From contig NZ_FR892788.1 in the NCBI RefSeq assembly GCF_000434895.1, positions 1 through 56,190 on the forward strand: a stretch of 56,190 nucleotides of DNA. Reading direction: 5' to 3'. The translations under genes and the position numbers were made by a program. This document shows, piece by piece, positions 26,094 to 33,880 of this stretch (positions are counted from its first letter, which is position 1; every line of letters begins with the position of its first letter). A model generated the notes under the pieces. It was not told where the DNA came from and did not search any database. It saw only the letters and a list, made by a program, of their open reading frames with translations. The DNA is from Phascolarctobacterium succinatutens CAG:287 (GTDB lineage: Bacteria > Bacillota > Negativicutes > Acidaminococcales > Acidaminococcaceae).

Positions 26094-27421
26094 TAATCAA
26101 CCGCCTTACCTTTCACCAGCCAGGTCTGCGCAGCTTCAATCTGCACATTAACCTTCTGTCCTACCTCGTATTGCTTATCTTCAATCGGCCACAGCACCAG
26201 AACTCCTGTGCGTGTACGACCGTTCCAGACTGTTTTCTGCTTGCTGGGACCTTCTGCCAACACTTCCACAGTCTGACCTACAAGCTTTTCATGGCACTTC
26301 AGGCTGTTTTCGTTCTGCAGCGCCATCAAACGGTTCAAACGTTCCTTCTTCACTGCCAGCGGCACCTGGTTTTCCATTTTGGCAGCAGGTGTACCGCTGC
26401 GCTTGGAATAGATGAAGGTATAAGCGGAGGTAAAGCCAACCTGACGCACGACATCCAAAGTTTCTTCAAAATCCTCTTCGGTTTCACCGGGGAAGCCTAC
26501 AATAATATCTGTAGTAATCGTTGCGTCCGGCACATACTTGCGTACCATCTTCACCAGCTCAAGATATTTTTCCTTCGTGTAACCGCGGTTCATGCGGCGA
26601 AGAATTTCCGAGCTGCCTGCCTGGAACGGCAGATGGAAGTTTTCGCAGATGTGCTCACATTCTGCAACAGCCTTGATAACCTCCTCGCTCATATCACGCG
26701 GGTGGCTGGTCATATAATGAATACGCTCAACGCCGGGAATAATATCCACACGGCGCAGCAGCTTAGCGAAAGCGTCCTTGTCGCCAAAATCCTTGCCATA
26801 GGAATTAACGTTTTGTCCCAGCAGAGTAAATTCCTTGTAGCCATCTTTAACTGCTGCCTCAATCTCGGCAACAATATTATCGATGCTGCGGCTGCGCTCG
26901 CGTCCGCGTACATACGGCACGATGCAGTAGGTGCAGAAATTATTGCAGCCATACATAATAGGAATCCAGGCAGCAAAGGAGCTTTGTCGTACCATATGAC
27001 CTTCAAACTCACTTTGATGAATAGTCAGATCGGTATAAACCGCAGCCTTGCGCTCTGCCAGAAATTCCAGCAGCAAACGCTTGAAATCGTTAACGTAAGC
27101 AGTACCCAGCAGCAAATCTACCTGCGGATGCTTCTTGCGCAGCTTTTCGCCGTCTTTCTGTGCCATACAGCCTGCAACACAGATAACTACATCCGGATTG
27201 GCACGCTTTACAGCCTTTAATTCGCCAATTTTGCCGGCAATTTTCTTTTCCGCACTTTCGCGCACGCAGCAGGTGTTGACAATAATTATATCTGCGGTAT
27301 GAAAATCAGGATTAGGCGCATAGCCCAGCTCCTGCAGCTGTCCTGCATAATGCTCCGTATCGGATTCATTCATTTGGCAGCCGTAATTTATCAGACAGTA
27401 GGTTTTATTTTTATCACTCAT
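26093..27421 (-). CDS. miaB: tRNA-2-methylthio-N6-dimethylallyladenosine synthase
   Basis: Radical-SAM methylthiotransferase that finishes the ms2i6A37 modification begun by MiaA. It has three domains: an N-terminal UPF0004 domain with three cluster cysteines (INYGCQMN, NTCCVRE, VAGCMAQ), the radical-SAM core CNNFCTYCIVPYVRG, and a C-terminal TRAM RNA-binding domain (about 375-442). The length is 442. The enzyme holds two oxygen-sensitive 4Fe-4S clusters. The start follows GGAGG; it is the first gene of the coupled miaB-hfq operon and has its own promoter. Confidence 0.97.
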   Translation of the reverse strand: MSDKNKTYCLINYGCQMNESDTEHYAGQLQELGYAPNPDFHTADIIIVNTCCVRESAEKKIAGKIGELKAVKRANPDVVICVAGCMAQKDGEKLRKKHPQVDLLLGTAYVNDFKRLLLEFLAERKAAVYTDLTIHQSEFEGHMVRQSSFAAWIPIMYGCNNFCTYCIVPYVRGRERSRSIDNIVAEIEAAVKDGYKEFTLLGQNVNSYGKDFGDKDAFAKLLRRVDIIPGVERIHYMTSHPRDMSEEVIKAVAECEHICENFHLPFQAGSSEILRRMNRGYTKEKYLELVKMVRKYVPDATITTDIIVGFPGETEEDFEETLDVVRQVGFTSAYTFIYSKRSGTPAAKMENQVPLAVKKERLNRLMALQNENSLKCHEKLVGQTVEVLAEGPSKQKTVWNGRTRTGVLVLWPIEDKQYEVGQKVNVQIEAAQTWLVKGKAVD

Positions 27422-27456
27422 GTAAATACCTCCGTGTAAAATCAGTCTATCATTAT

Positions 27457-27486
27457 ATTATAACCAATTACACTCACTTCCCGCAA
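27457..27486 (-). promoter_or_regulatory. Promoter of the miaB-mutSL-hfq operon
   Basis: On the minus strand TTGCGG (27481-27486) is followed after 18 bases by TATAAT (27457-27462), about 36 bases ahead of the miaB start. Confidence 0.65.
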
Positions 27487-27541
27487 CATTTCCCCCGGAA
27501 AGAAGTAGGGAATAATTTATAAAATATTTTAGTAGTAGGTA

Positions 27542-27570
27542 TTGAAATCTGCCCTTAAGATGATTACAAT
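27542..27570 (+). promoter_or_regulatory. Promoter of the DUF2939 gene
   Basis: TTGAAA (27542-27547), a 17-base spacer and TACAAT (27565-27570) lie about 60 bases upstream of the plus-strand start codon. Confidence 0.7.
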
Positions 27571-27629
27571 ATATGCAGGCAAAGAATTTTTCCGATTGCC
27601 TTTTAATATAGTTTAGGAAGGTCAAAATC

Positions 27630-28664
27630 ATGCAAAGCAAAAAGAAATGGTTTGTTGTATTTATTCTGCTCGCTGCCCTCGCAGGCGCAGCCTTTTATTT
27701 TCTTTATTTTATCCGTACACCGGCTTATGCCTTGAACGAAGCGCGCGTTGCACTGCAGCAGCATGACAGTGCAAAATTTTCACGATATGTTGATGTTCCC
27801 TCTGTTATGGACAACGCTTTCGAGGACATCATCAAGGCAGAAAGCAAAATCAACAATGATAATGTTTTCTCCAACCCGTTCGCACTCGGCATTCTGCATA
27901 TGCTGAAGCCTTCGGTTGTAGACCTGATGACGCAGGAAGCTCTGGACAAAATTGCCGCTAAGCCCGACAATACTCCTAAGCAGACGGTCGATCCCGTACC
28001 TGATGCTATGAAGCGTAACCTGGAACGCCACATCCCCATTCAAAACCTTACTGTCAAAGATCTGAAGCTCAGCAAGCATGAGGGCGAGACAGCAAAAGCA
28101 ACCCTGGTGCTGCACAACAATGAGCTGGATAAGGATTTTATTGCCGAGCTGCTGATGCAGCAAAATGATAAAGGTGATTGGCAGATTAAGAAAGTCAGCA
28201 ATCTGGCAGACTTTATCGTTCAGCTGGATGCAGCTAAACGTGCTAAACAAGCCCTGCTGAACAAGCCTGTTATGGATCGCCTGAACAAAGCACTGCAGGC
28301 AACCAGCGAGCGCCTGACGCTGAACAAGGACAGCAACAAAATCGGCAGCGAGGAAAAAGCTACGCTTACCGCTACCATCATGGCCAAAAACATGAGTAAC
28401 GTTGCTATCAACCGTATGTATTACGATGTAACGGTGCTCAATGAAAAGGGCGAGCAGCTTTATTCCTATCCGGAGCATTATCAGGGCAGCATTGCCCCCG
28501 GACAGGCAGTGGAGCTCACCACCAGCAAAAAGCTGAATTCCATGCTGCCGGATGACAAAAAGCTGATGAATCTGGATATTACCAAAGAAACCGTAAAAAT
28601 TCAGGTCACCTATATTGCTTTTGATAACGGCGAGGTAATTTCTCCTAAAAATTTTGTAGAATAA
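27630..28664 (+). CDS. DUF2939-type membrane-anchored protein
   Basis: A 344-residue protein with an N-terminal membrane anchor (WFVVFILLAALAGAAFYFLY) and an extracytoplasmic part. Just after the anchor, TPAYALNEARVALQQHD..KFSRYVDV matches the DUF2939 pattern found in uncharacterised envelope proteins. The C-terminal ~120 residues form a beta-rich segment with TATIMAKNMSNVAINRMYYDV and IAPGQAVELTTSKKL, resembling an immunoglobulin-like or FxLYD-type fold. Function is unknown. It is a single-gene unit with its own promoter and a bidirectional terminator. AGGAAGG precedes the ATG. Confidence 0.75.
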   Translation: MQSKKKWFVVFILLAALAGAAFYFLYFIRTPAYALNEARVALQQHDSAKFSRYVDVPSVMDNAFEDIIKAESKINNDNVFSNPFALGILHMLKPSVVDLMTQEALDKIAAKPDNTPKQTVDPVPDAMKRNLERHIPIQNLTVKDLKLSKHEGETAKATLVLHNNELDKDFIAELLMQQNDKGDWQIKKVSNLADFIVQLDAAKRAKQALLNKPVMDRLNKALQATSERLTLNKDSNKIGSEEKATLTATIMAKNMSNVAINRMYYDVTVLNEKGEQLYSYPEHYQGSIAPGQAVELTTSKKLNSMLPDDKKLMNLDITKETVKIQVTYIAFDNGEVISPKNFVE

Positions 28665-28670
28665 GAAAAA

Positions 28671-28719
28671 AATTAGACGCTTACATCCCACGCGATGCGT
28701 GGGGCGTAAGCGTTTTTTG
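28671..28719. terminator. Bidirectional terminator between convergent genes
   Basis: The stem ACGCTTAC/GTAAGCGT plus an inner CCCACGC/GCGTGGG pairing is followed by TTTTTT on the plus strand and by a T-rich tract on the minus strand. It serves both the DUF2939 gene and the nitrilase gene. Confidence 0.9.
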
Positions 28720-28756
28720 TTCTTTTGATAAAAATATAGGTTTTTACACCACAGCT

Positions 28757-29677
28757 TTACTCTGTAACATGCAGCTGCAAAACATCCGGTCGTGAATAAT
28801 GACCACAGGCGTCAAATTCCATACGGCTGGCAGGCACCTTGTCTATATCCAAATCCGCATAAATAATTGCTTCCTTATCCCAGACAGGCTCCGTAACATA
28901 ATGTCCATAAGGATCAATCACACAGCTTCCGCCACGACAGACAAGCTCAGGCAGCTTAGCGATTTCCTCCTGCGCATGCAAATCAGCAGGATACATATCT
29001 TTAGTGAAGAACTGATCGCAGTTAATGTAATAGCAGCGTCCTTCGAGCGCAATATGCTGAATAGTAGCCTGCCACTCAGGATTATCATTTGTATTGCAGG
29101 AAATCAAAATCGTGACGCCTTTTTGATATAAAGCCACACGTGCCAAGGGCATGTAAGATTCCCAACAAATCAAATTACCAAGTGGTCCCCATGGTGAAGC
29201 AACCACAGGGAAATAAGCTTTATCCGCATCACCCCAAACAAAGCGCTCAGCACCTGTAGGCTTAAGCTTGCGGTGCAGGGCAGCAATGCTGCCGTCAGGA
29301 GCAAAAATAATGTTGCTGTTATAAAGCGTACCGCTTACAGCATCACGCTCCGAGATACCAACGCTTACATAAGCATTTACCTCGCGCGCCGCTTGTCCGA
29401 GCGCATCAGTTTCTGCGCCTGGCACTACGATTGAGCCATCATAGTAGCGCTTCCAATCAGCTCGACCTTCATCTTGCCTGCTGCCTACGGTAAAGCCAAA
29501 GGTCATGCCGTAAGGATAGCAGGGAATAATCAACTCCGGCAGCACGATAAGCTGTGCTCCGCCGGCACCTGCCTGCTTAATCAGATCAATACATTTGGCC
29601 AGTGTTGCATCCTTATCAAACATTATGGGCGCACACTGCACTACAGCTACACGACAATTTTTTTCTAAATCTACCAT
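28757..29677 (-). CDS. Nitrilase (carbon-nitrogen hydrolase family)
   Basis: Hydrolyses nitriles, or possibly amides, to acids and ammonia in the cytoplasm. The Glu-Lys-Cys triad is visible: E48 in VLPELIIP, the Lys of HRKLKPT (137) and C171 in LICWESYMPL. HRKLKPTGAERFVWG..D is the form seen in true aliphatic/aryl nitrilases rather than in amidases, which makes nitrilase the better call. From the ATG at 29677 (GAGGGGAATAAA upstream) the length is 306. It stands alone behind a region of repeated TATACAA boxes, so its expression is probably controlled. Confidence 0.85.
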   Translation of the reverse strand: MVDLEKNCRVAVVQCAPIMFDKDATLAKCIDLIKQAGAGGAQLIVLPELIIPCYPYGMTFGFTVGSRQDEGRADWKRYYDGSIVVPGAETDALGQAAREVNAYVSVGISERDAVSGTLYNSNIIFAPDGSIAALHRKLKPTGAERFVWGDADKAYFPVVASPWGPLGNLICWESYMPLARVALYQKGVTILISCNTNDNPEWQATIQHIALEGRCYYINCDQFFTKDMYPADLHAQEEIAKLPELVCRGGSCVIDPYGHYVTEPVWDKEAIIYADLDIDKVPASRMEFDACGHYSRPDVLQLHVTE

Positions 29678-29837
29678 TTTATTCCCCTCAGATGAAAAAT
29701 TTATCCGGTACAATGCTTACTGCATAAAACAAAAACATAGCATATCATTGCTCGCACCAATATTTTTATTTTTTTAAATCAGTGGCAGCTGCCATGTCTT
29801 TCGCTGCTGTCAGTAAGCTTTCCGGATTTATATACGT

Positions 29838-29898
29838 ATTATACAATAATCATCTGTTGAATTATATAGATATACAACAATTATACATTATACAATAA
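29838..29898 (-). promoter_or_regulatory. Repeated TATACAA boxes upstream of the nitrilase gene
   Basis: ATTATACAATAA occurs twice, exactly (29838-29849 and 29887-29898), with two close relatives between them (ATATACAACAA at 29870 and AATTATACATTA at 29879). They lie about 160-220 bases upstream of the nitrilase start. The arrangement suggests operators for a DNA-binding regulator, though an A/T-rich promoter region can also look repetitive. Confidence 0.45.
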
Positions 29899-29938
29899 CG
29901 AAATGCGCCTTTAAGAAAGTAAGATACAATTAATCATT

Positions 29939-30844
29939 CTATCCACCAACCCGCAGCCAGCCTTTGGCCAGCACCGATTGGCAAAACACATCTTCTTTAA
30001 GAATATAGATATTCTTGCCCGCGTTTTTCATGCTGACAGCACGCTGCAAATCAGCACTGTCACACACGGAAGCATCCGCCGTGCCGACAATAACCATATC
30101 AGAAGCTGCTGTAACATGATAAGCAACGCTTGCACCGAGCGCAGTCAGTATCTCCCGAAGGTTTTTAAGATAAAGACCGTCAAAAGAGCCAAGCAGAACT
30201 ATATTTTTATCTGCCAACGGTCTTAAGCGCCTGAAAGACGGTACTATTACCAGCTCTCTTTGCTGCGGCGGCAGATGATAATCCGCCACCGCCAGCTCCT
30301 TCAGCTTTTGGTAACAGCCGTTGCAAATGCCGCAGTCAACAAGTGCCCTGTGCGCGCCTGCTATAGCAATATTAAAATATTCGGCGACCGCAGTCTGCTT
30401 ATACCTGCCTAAAAACGGTAATTCATTCTGCGCCAGCTTCATAACATCAACATAATCATTGGCTAATCTTTTGGCATAATAGCCTGCCAGATTTTCCGCA
30501 ATAAAGCTCAAATCAAAGGCTACATTATAGCCTGCAATAATATCATCAGCCAGAAAATCCTTAAAGGACAAAATTACCTCGTCGATTGATGGAGCATCCG
30601 CAACCATGGCGTCATTGATACCGGTGAGCCGTGTAATATAATACGGGATAGACAATTCCGGCTTAACTAAACTGGAAAATTCATCTACTCTGCGATTATT
30701 GCGGTATTTTATGGCCGATATTTCCGTTATATAATCATTTTGAGGATTCAGCCCGGTAGTTTCAATATCTAAAACAGTATAATCGTCCGGATAAGCCAGC
30801 AGCAGCTTGCCGTCTATATACCTATCTCTTTTTACAGAACTCAA
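29939..30844 (-). CDS. DnaQ-like 3'-5' exonuclease with C-terminal BRCT domain
   Basis: A 301-residue protein. The N-terminal exonuclease domain has D26-E28 in VLDIETTGL, an Exo II region (GYNVAFDLSFI) and Exo III H-A-L-V-D (AHRALVD), the set of DEDDh nucleases related to the epsilon subunit of DNA polymerase III. The last ~90 residues (KNIVLLGSF..., LTALGASV, SDMVIVGTADAS) form a BRCT domain. This domain pair occurs in Firmicute DnaQ-like proteins thought to act in repair. The start is a TTG at 30844 with AAGGTGA upstream. It follows the unknown 207-residue gene by 48 bases. Confidence 0.85.
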   Translation of the reverse strand: MSSVKRDRYIDGKLLLAYPDDYTVLDIETTGLNPQNDYITEISAIKYRNNRRVDEFSSLVKPELSIPYYITRLTGINDAMVADAPSIDEVILSFKDFLADDIIAGYNVAFDLSFIAENLAGYYAKRLANDYVDVMKLAQNELPFLGRYKQTAVAEYFNIAIAGAHRALVDCGICNGCYQKLKELAVADYHLPPQQRELVIVPSFRRLRPLADKNIVLLGSFDGLYLKNLREILTALGASVAYHVTAASDMVIVGTADASVCDSADLQRAVSMKNAGKNIYILKEDVFCQSVLAKGWLRVGG

Positions 30845-30892
30845 AAAATCACCTTGCCGAGCTTAGCTCAGCGTCTATGTCCTTTCTTTTGC

Positions 30893-31516
30893 TTATTTAT
30901 CCAACACCTTCATGCACATAATTCCCTTTTCGTTACGCACCAGGAAAAAGCTTATTTCATCGCCCTTGTGCAGACCAGTCGCCGCTTGAGGCTCGGAAAG
31001 CAGTGTGCCTATGATATTTACCTCGCGTACTTCCTTAAGCAGCACATAAGCCGCTTCCGCCTCATCGCCGCGCACCAGATAAACAGTTACGATATCGGGA
31101 TGCGTCACAAGTCTTGCAGGATCTAATGAGGTAAGCTGGCGCATCGCTTCTGTCGCTTCGTCTGCCTTATAAGCCTTTTGCACCATTGCCACCTTGCTTT
31201 GGAACTCGCTCAGGCGAGGCATTTCGCTCGGCAGCACAGCTGCCTGCGCTTCAAGCAGCTCGGATAATCTTATCTTCGCTAATTGCTCATCATTGCCATG
31301 CAACAACTTCAGCGTCTTTTTAGCTGCATCGTGTACAGCACAACAGAGTATTTCAAAGGTAATGCCTGCCTGCGCATCTATATAACCATAGCAAAGCACA
31401 CCGGTAGCATCTTCTGTTACTTCAAAAATGCTGCCAAGGTTCTGCGTCATGCCGACTGCGTCTATGTAAAGATATTTATCCACGATGTCGCGGAAATTCA
31501 TTTCTTTAAGAAGCAT
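30893..31516 (-). CDS. Conserved-looking protein of unknown function
   Basis: A 207-residue soluble protein with no signal peptide or membrane span. The N-terminal half reads like an alpha/beta domain; the middle (about 75-140) is helical and rich in Ala, Glu and Lys. The C-terminal ~45 residues (VNIIGTLLSEPQ..GLHKGDEISFFLV) faintly recall the DUF2314 pattern, a similarity noted by eye only. It has a good ribosome site (GAGGTGATAAT) and lies directly upstream of the exonuclease gene, so the two may be co-transcribed. No function can be assigned. Confidence 0.65.
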   Translation of the reverse strand: MLLKEMNFRDIVDKYLYIDAVGMTQNLGSIFEVTEDATGVLCYGYIDAQAGITFEILCCAVHDAAKKTLKLLHGNDEQLAKIRLSELLEAQAAVLPSEMPRLSEFQSKVAMVQKAYKADEATEAMRQLTSLDPARLVTHPDIVTVYLVRGDEAEAAYVLLKEVREVNIIGTLLSEPQAATGLHKGDEISFFLVRNEKGIMCMKVLDK

Positions 31517-31799
31517 ATTATCACCTCATAGGAATGGAGTTAATTTTAATTATGATATAGGCATTTTACTTTACGCTTTTGTAAAAGATTGCCTGTAATC
31601 AATCATACATGCAATTTACGTAATTTGCAATAAAGTAATGAGTTTTTTTGAGTGTTTATGATTGGGTGGTAGAACAAAACAGAATTATTTGCAAAAAAAA
31701 TTGATAATCACTATAAATTTCTTATGCATGTAAAACACCTCAAATAGAGGTATTTTAACTAACAATGTAGAATGTATTATATATCGGGGGTGTATTTAA

Positions 31800-32297
31800 A
31801 TGAAAAAAATCATTTTAATTTTAATATTACTATTGACACTTGTTTCAACAGCATTTGCCAAGATACAGGTACCAGAAGATAATCGCTGGGCTTATGTATC
31901 CGGTAACAAAACACAAGAAGATACGTGGATGGACTTGTATACCTTTGAATTTGGCAAAAGCTTAGATTCAGATTACAGACACGCAGAGCACACATTTGGC
32001 AGAATCTGGTTTATGATAAATAAGTATTCATCCGATACTAGAATAGTACTATTTTATGAATTCGACTTGCAATGTCACACTGCTCGACTTCTTAGTGCTA
32101 CAAGTTATGATGGCAACGGAAATGTATTAGCTGTTATTCCAAAAAGTTATACAGTACAAGCTGTAGTTCCCGGTACAAACGGAGAAACATATTTTATGAT
32201 TGCAGAAGCTTTAGAAAAAATACACACTGACAAAGAAATGCTCAACAAATTTTATATAATGTCACAAGAAGATTCAGATAAATACAGGAAACTATAA
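31800..32297 (+). CDS. Small secreted protein of unknown function
   Basis: A 165-residue protein with a signal peptide (MKKIILILILLLTLVSTAFA, cleavage after AFA). The mature part is rich in aromatic residues (DNRWAYV, GRIWFMINKY) with one Cys, as in small periplasmic proteins of unknown role. CGGGGGTG lies upstream of the ATG. The gene and its flanks are clearly more A/T-rich than neighbours and codon choice is less GC-biased, a possible sign of later acquisition. It stands alone between convergent terminators. Confidence 0.65.
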   Translation: MKKIILILILLLTLVSTAFAKIQVPEDNRWAYVSGNKTQEDTWMDLYTFEFGKSLDSDYRHAEHTFGRIWFMINKYSSDTRIVLFYEFDLQCHTARLLSATSYDGNGNVLAVIPKSYTVQAVVPGTNGETYFMIAEALEKIHTDKEMLNKFYIMSQEDSDKYRKL

Positions 32298-32300
32298 ATA

Positions 32301-32330
32301 AAGTCCGCAGAAATGCGGACTTTATTATTA
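32301..32330 (+). terminator. Terminator after the small secreted protein gene
   Basis: AAGTCCGCA and TGCGGACTT form a perfect nine-base stem with a four-base loop followed by TTATTATT. Confidence 0.88.
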
Positions 32331-32420
32331 TGCTATACTATACAACAATATAAATAGAATCGAAGTATACAGTTACCCTAAAACCTATACATTTATTCTG
32401 ATTTTTAAAATCCTAATCGT

Positions 32421-32452
32421 AAAAACGTCCCACCCGTCAAACGAGTGGGACG
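32421..32452 (-). terminator. Terminator after the AICAR transformylase gene
   Basis: On the minus strand CGTCCCACTCGT pairs with ACGGGTGGGACG (one mismatch) and is followed by TTTTTAC. It lies just beyond the stop codon of the transformylase gene. Confidence 0.85.
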
Positions 32453-32473
32453 CAAGCTCATTATTAAGCTATC

Positions 32474-33649
32474 TTAGTGATGGAACAGGCGCAGGCCGGT
32501 GAATGCCATTGCAATACCGTACTTATCGCAGGTTTCGATAACATTATCATCACGGATAGAGCCGCCTGCCTGTGCAATATATTGAACGCCGCTGCGATGC
32601 GCACGCTCAATGTTATCGCCGAACGGGAAGAATGCGTCACTCCCAAGAGCAACGTCCTTCAGCTGAGCAACCCAAGCCTTTTTCTCTTCGCGAGTCAGCG
32701 GTTCCGGTTTTTCAGTGAAGAAGTTTTCCCATACGCCGTCAGCCAGTACATCCTCATAATCATCGGAGATGTAAACGTCGATGGTGTTGTCGCGGTCGGG
32801 ACGACGGATGCTGTCCTTAAACGGCAGAGCCAATACCTTCTGATTTTGACGCAGCCACCAGATGTCAGCCTTACCGCCTGCAAGACGGGTGCAATGTACA
32901 CGGGATTGCTGGCCGGCGCCGATGCCAATAGCCTGACCGTCTTTTACGTAGCAAACGGAGTTGGACTGAGTATATTTCAAAACAATTAAGGAAATCAGCA
33001 GGTCGCGTGCTGCGCCCTCCGGAATTTCTTTATTCACAGTCGGGCGGTTTTGCAGCAGGTCAGCGGTAATTTTAGCTTCGTTGCGCTCCTGCTCGAAGGT
33101 AATACCGAATACCTGCTTGTGCTCCAGCAGCTCCGGCTTGTAGTTTTCATCAATTTTAATAATATTGTAGGTGCCTTTGCGTTTGCCCTTCAGAACAGTA
33201 AGAGCTTCTTCGGTATAACCGGGTGCGATAACACCGTCGGAAACCTCGCGTGCCAGCATTTTAGCGGTCTGCACGTCGCAAACATCAGACAAAGCAACAA
33301 AGTCGCCATAGGAGCTCATACGGTCAGCGCCACGAGCACGTGCATAAGCATTTGCCAGCGGAGAAAGCTCCAGGTCGTCTACATAATAAATTTTCTTCAG
33401 AGTATCGCTCAGCGGCAGGCCTACTGCAGCACCTGCAGGGCTTACGTGCTTAAAGGATGCTGCTGCCGGCAGACCGGTTGCTTCCTTCAGTTCTTTTACC
33501 AGCTGCCAGCTGTTGAAAGCATCGAGAAAATTGATATAACCCGGACGGCCGTTCAGTACCTCAATCGGCAGCTCGCTGCCATTGTTCATGTAAATACGTG
33601 CGCTGCCCTGATTAGGATTGCAGCCATATTTTAATGCTAATTCTTTCAC
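32474..33649 (-). CDS. purH: Stand-alone AICAR transformylase (PurH C-terminal domain only)
   Basis: Formylates AICAR with 10-formyl-tetrahydrofolate, the ninth step of purine synthesis. The 391-residue protein is only the transformylase half of the usual bifunctional PurH; the IMP cyclohydrolase domain is absent, so IMP closure must be encoded elsewhere. The catalytic pair K67-H68 lies in SFKHVSPAGAAVG, and ARGADRMSSYGDFVALSD, QSNSVC, GIGAGQQSR and the C-terminus LRLFHH follow. These strings match animal ATIC closely and differ from the usual bacterial PurH motif (KHxNPCG). Such stand-alone forms are known from some Clostridia and Negativicutes. Expression is probably set by a ZTP riboswitch in the 5' leader. 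Confidence 0.93.
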   Translation of the reverse strand: MKELALKYGCNPNQGSARIYMNNGSELPIEVLNGRPGYINFLDAFNSWQLVKELKEATGLPAAASFKHVSPAGAAVGLPLSDTLKKIYYVDDLELSPLANAYARARGADRMSSYGDFVALSDVCDVQTAKMLAREVSDGVIAPGYTEEALTVLKGKRKGTYNIIKIDENYKPELLEHKQVFGITFEQERNEAKITADLLQNRPTVNKEIPEGAARDLLISLIVLKYTQSNSVCYVKDGQAIGIGAGQQSRVHCTRLAGGKADIWWLRQNQKVLALPFKDSIRRPDRDNTIDVYISDDYEDVLADGVWENFFTEKPEPLTREEKKAWVAQLKDVALGSDAFFPFGDNIERAHRSGVQYIAQAGGSIRDDNVIETCDKYGIAMAFTGLRLFHH

Positions 33650-33672
33650 TATAACTCCTCCTCTTTTGTATA

Positions 33673-33715
33673 GTGCCAGTCACTTAGACAAACAAAAAAA
33701 CCGACACACTGGCAC
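33673..33715 (-). repeat. Inverted repeat spanning the riboswitch T tract
   Basis: GTGCCAGT (33673-33680) and ACTGGCAC (33708-33715) are perfect eight-base complements. On the minus-strand transcript they bracket the terminator T tract and would compete with the terminator stem, which uses part of the same bases. This could act as an antiterminator. Confidence 0.5.
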
Positions 33716-33800
33716 AAGAAAAAATCTTTGCCCAGACGGTCGGCGTGCTACCGGTCATACTCCCCTGTGGTAACCCACTTCCGTCAGTTATATGACCTAA
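33694..33800 (-). ncRNA. ZTP (pfl motif) riboswitch
   Basis: On the minus strand the leader shows the pfl-motif layout: P1 pairing GGTCATA/TATGACC (outer strand 33791-33797), the ACTGACGGAAGTGG segment, P2 stem GTGG/CCAC, GGGGAG, then P3 and the conserved CCGACCGTCTGGGC ending near 33729. The RNA senses the alarmone ZTP (and ZMP/AICAR), which builds up when folate for purine synthesis runs short. The platform follows at once: CCGAC and CTGG of the aptamer can instead pair with CCAG and GTCGG just before a seven-T tract (33694-33700), forming a terminator. Ligand binding should therefore switch the transformylase gene on. Confidence 0.88.
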
Positions 33801-33807
33801 TACTAAA

Positions 33808-33836
33808 ATTATAAGATGCCTCGTTGTTTTTGTCAA
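33808..33836 (-). promoter_or_regulatory. Consensus promoter of the riboswitch/transformylase transcript
   Basis: On the minus strand a perfect TTGACA (33831-33836), a 17-base spacer and a perfect TATAAT (33808-33813) direct transcription into the riboswitch about seven bases ahead of its P1 stem. Confidence 0.85.
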
Positions 33837-33858
33837 TAGCGGGCGATTGTGGTAAAAT
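33830..33858 (+). promoter_or_regulatory. Divergent promoter of the PflX-type radical-SAM gene
   Basis: TTGTCA (33830-33835), a 17-base spacer and TAAAAT (33853-33858) point to the right. Its -35 box coincides with that of the leftward promoter, so one polymerase should exclude the other. Confidence 0.7.
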
Positions 33859-33880
33859 AAATGTATGATGAATTAGAGTG

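Noticed and set aside
27458..27640. 60-residue minus-strand frame between miaB and the DUF2939 gene
   Set aside because: Covers both divergent promoters and has no ribosome site.
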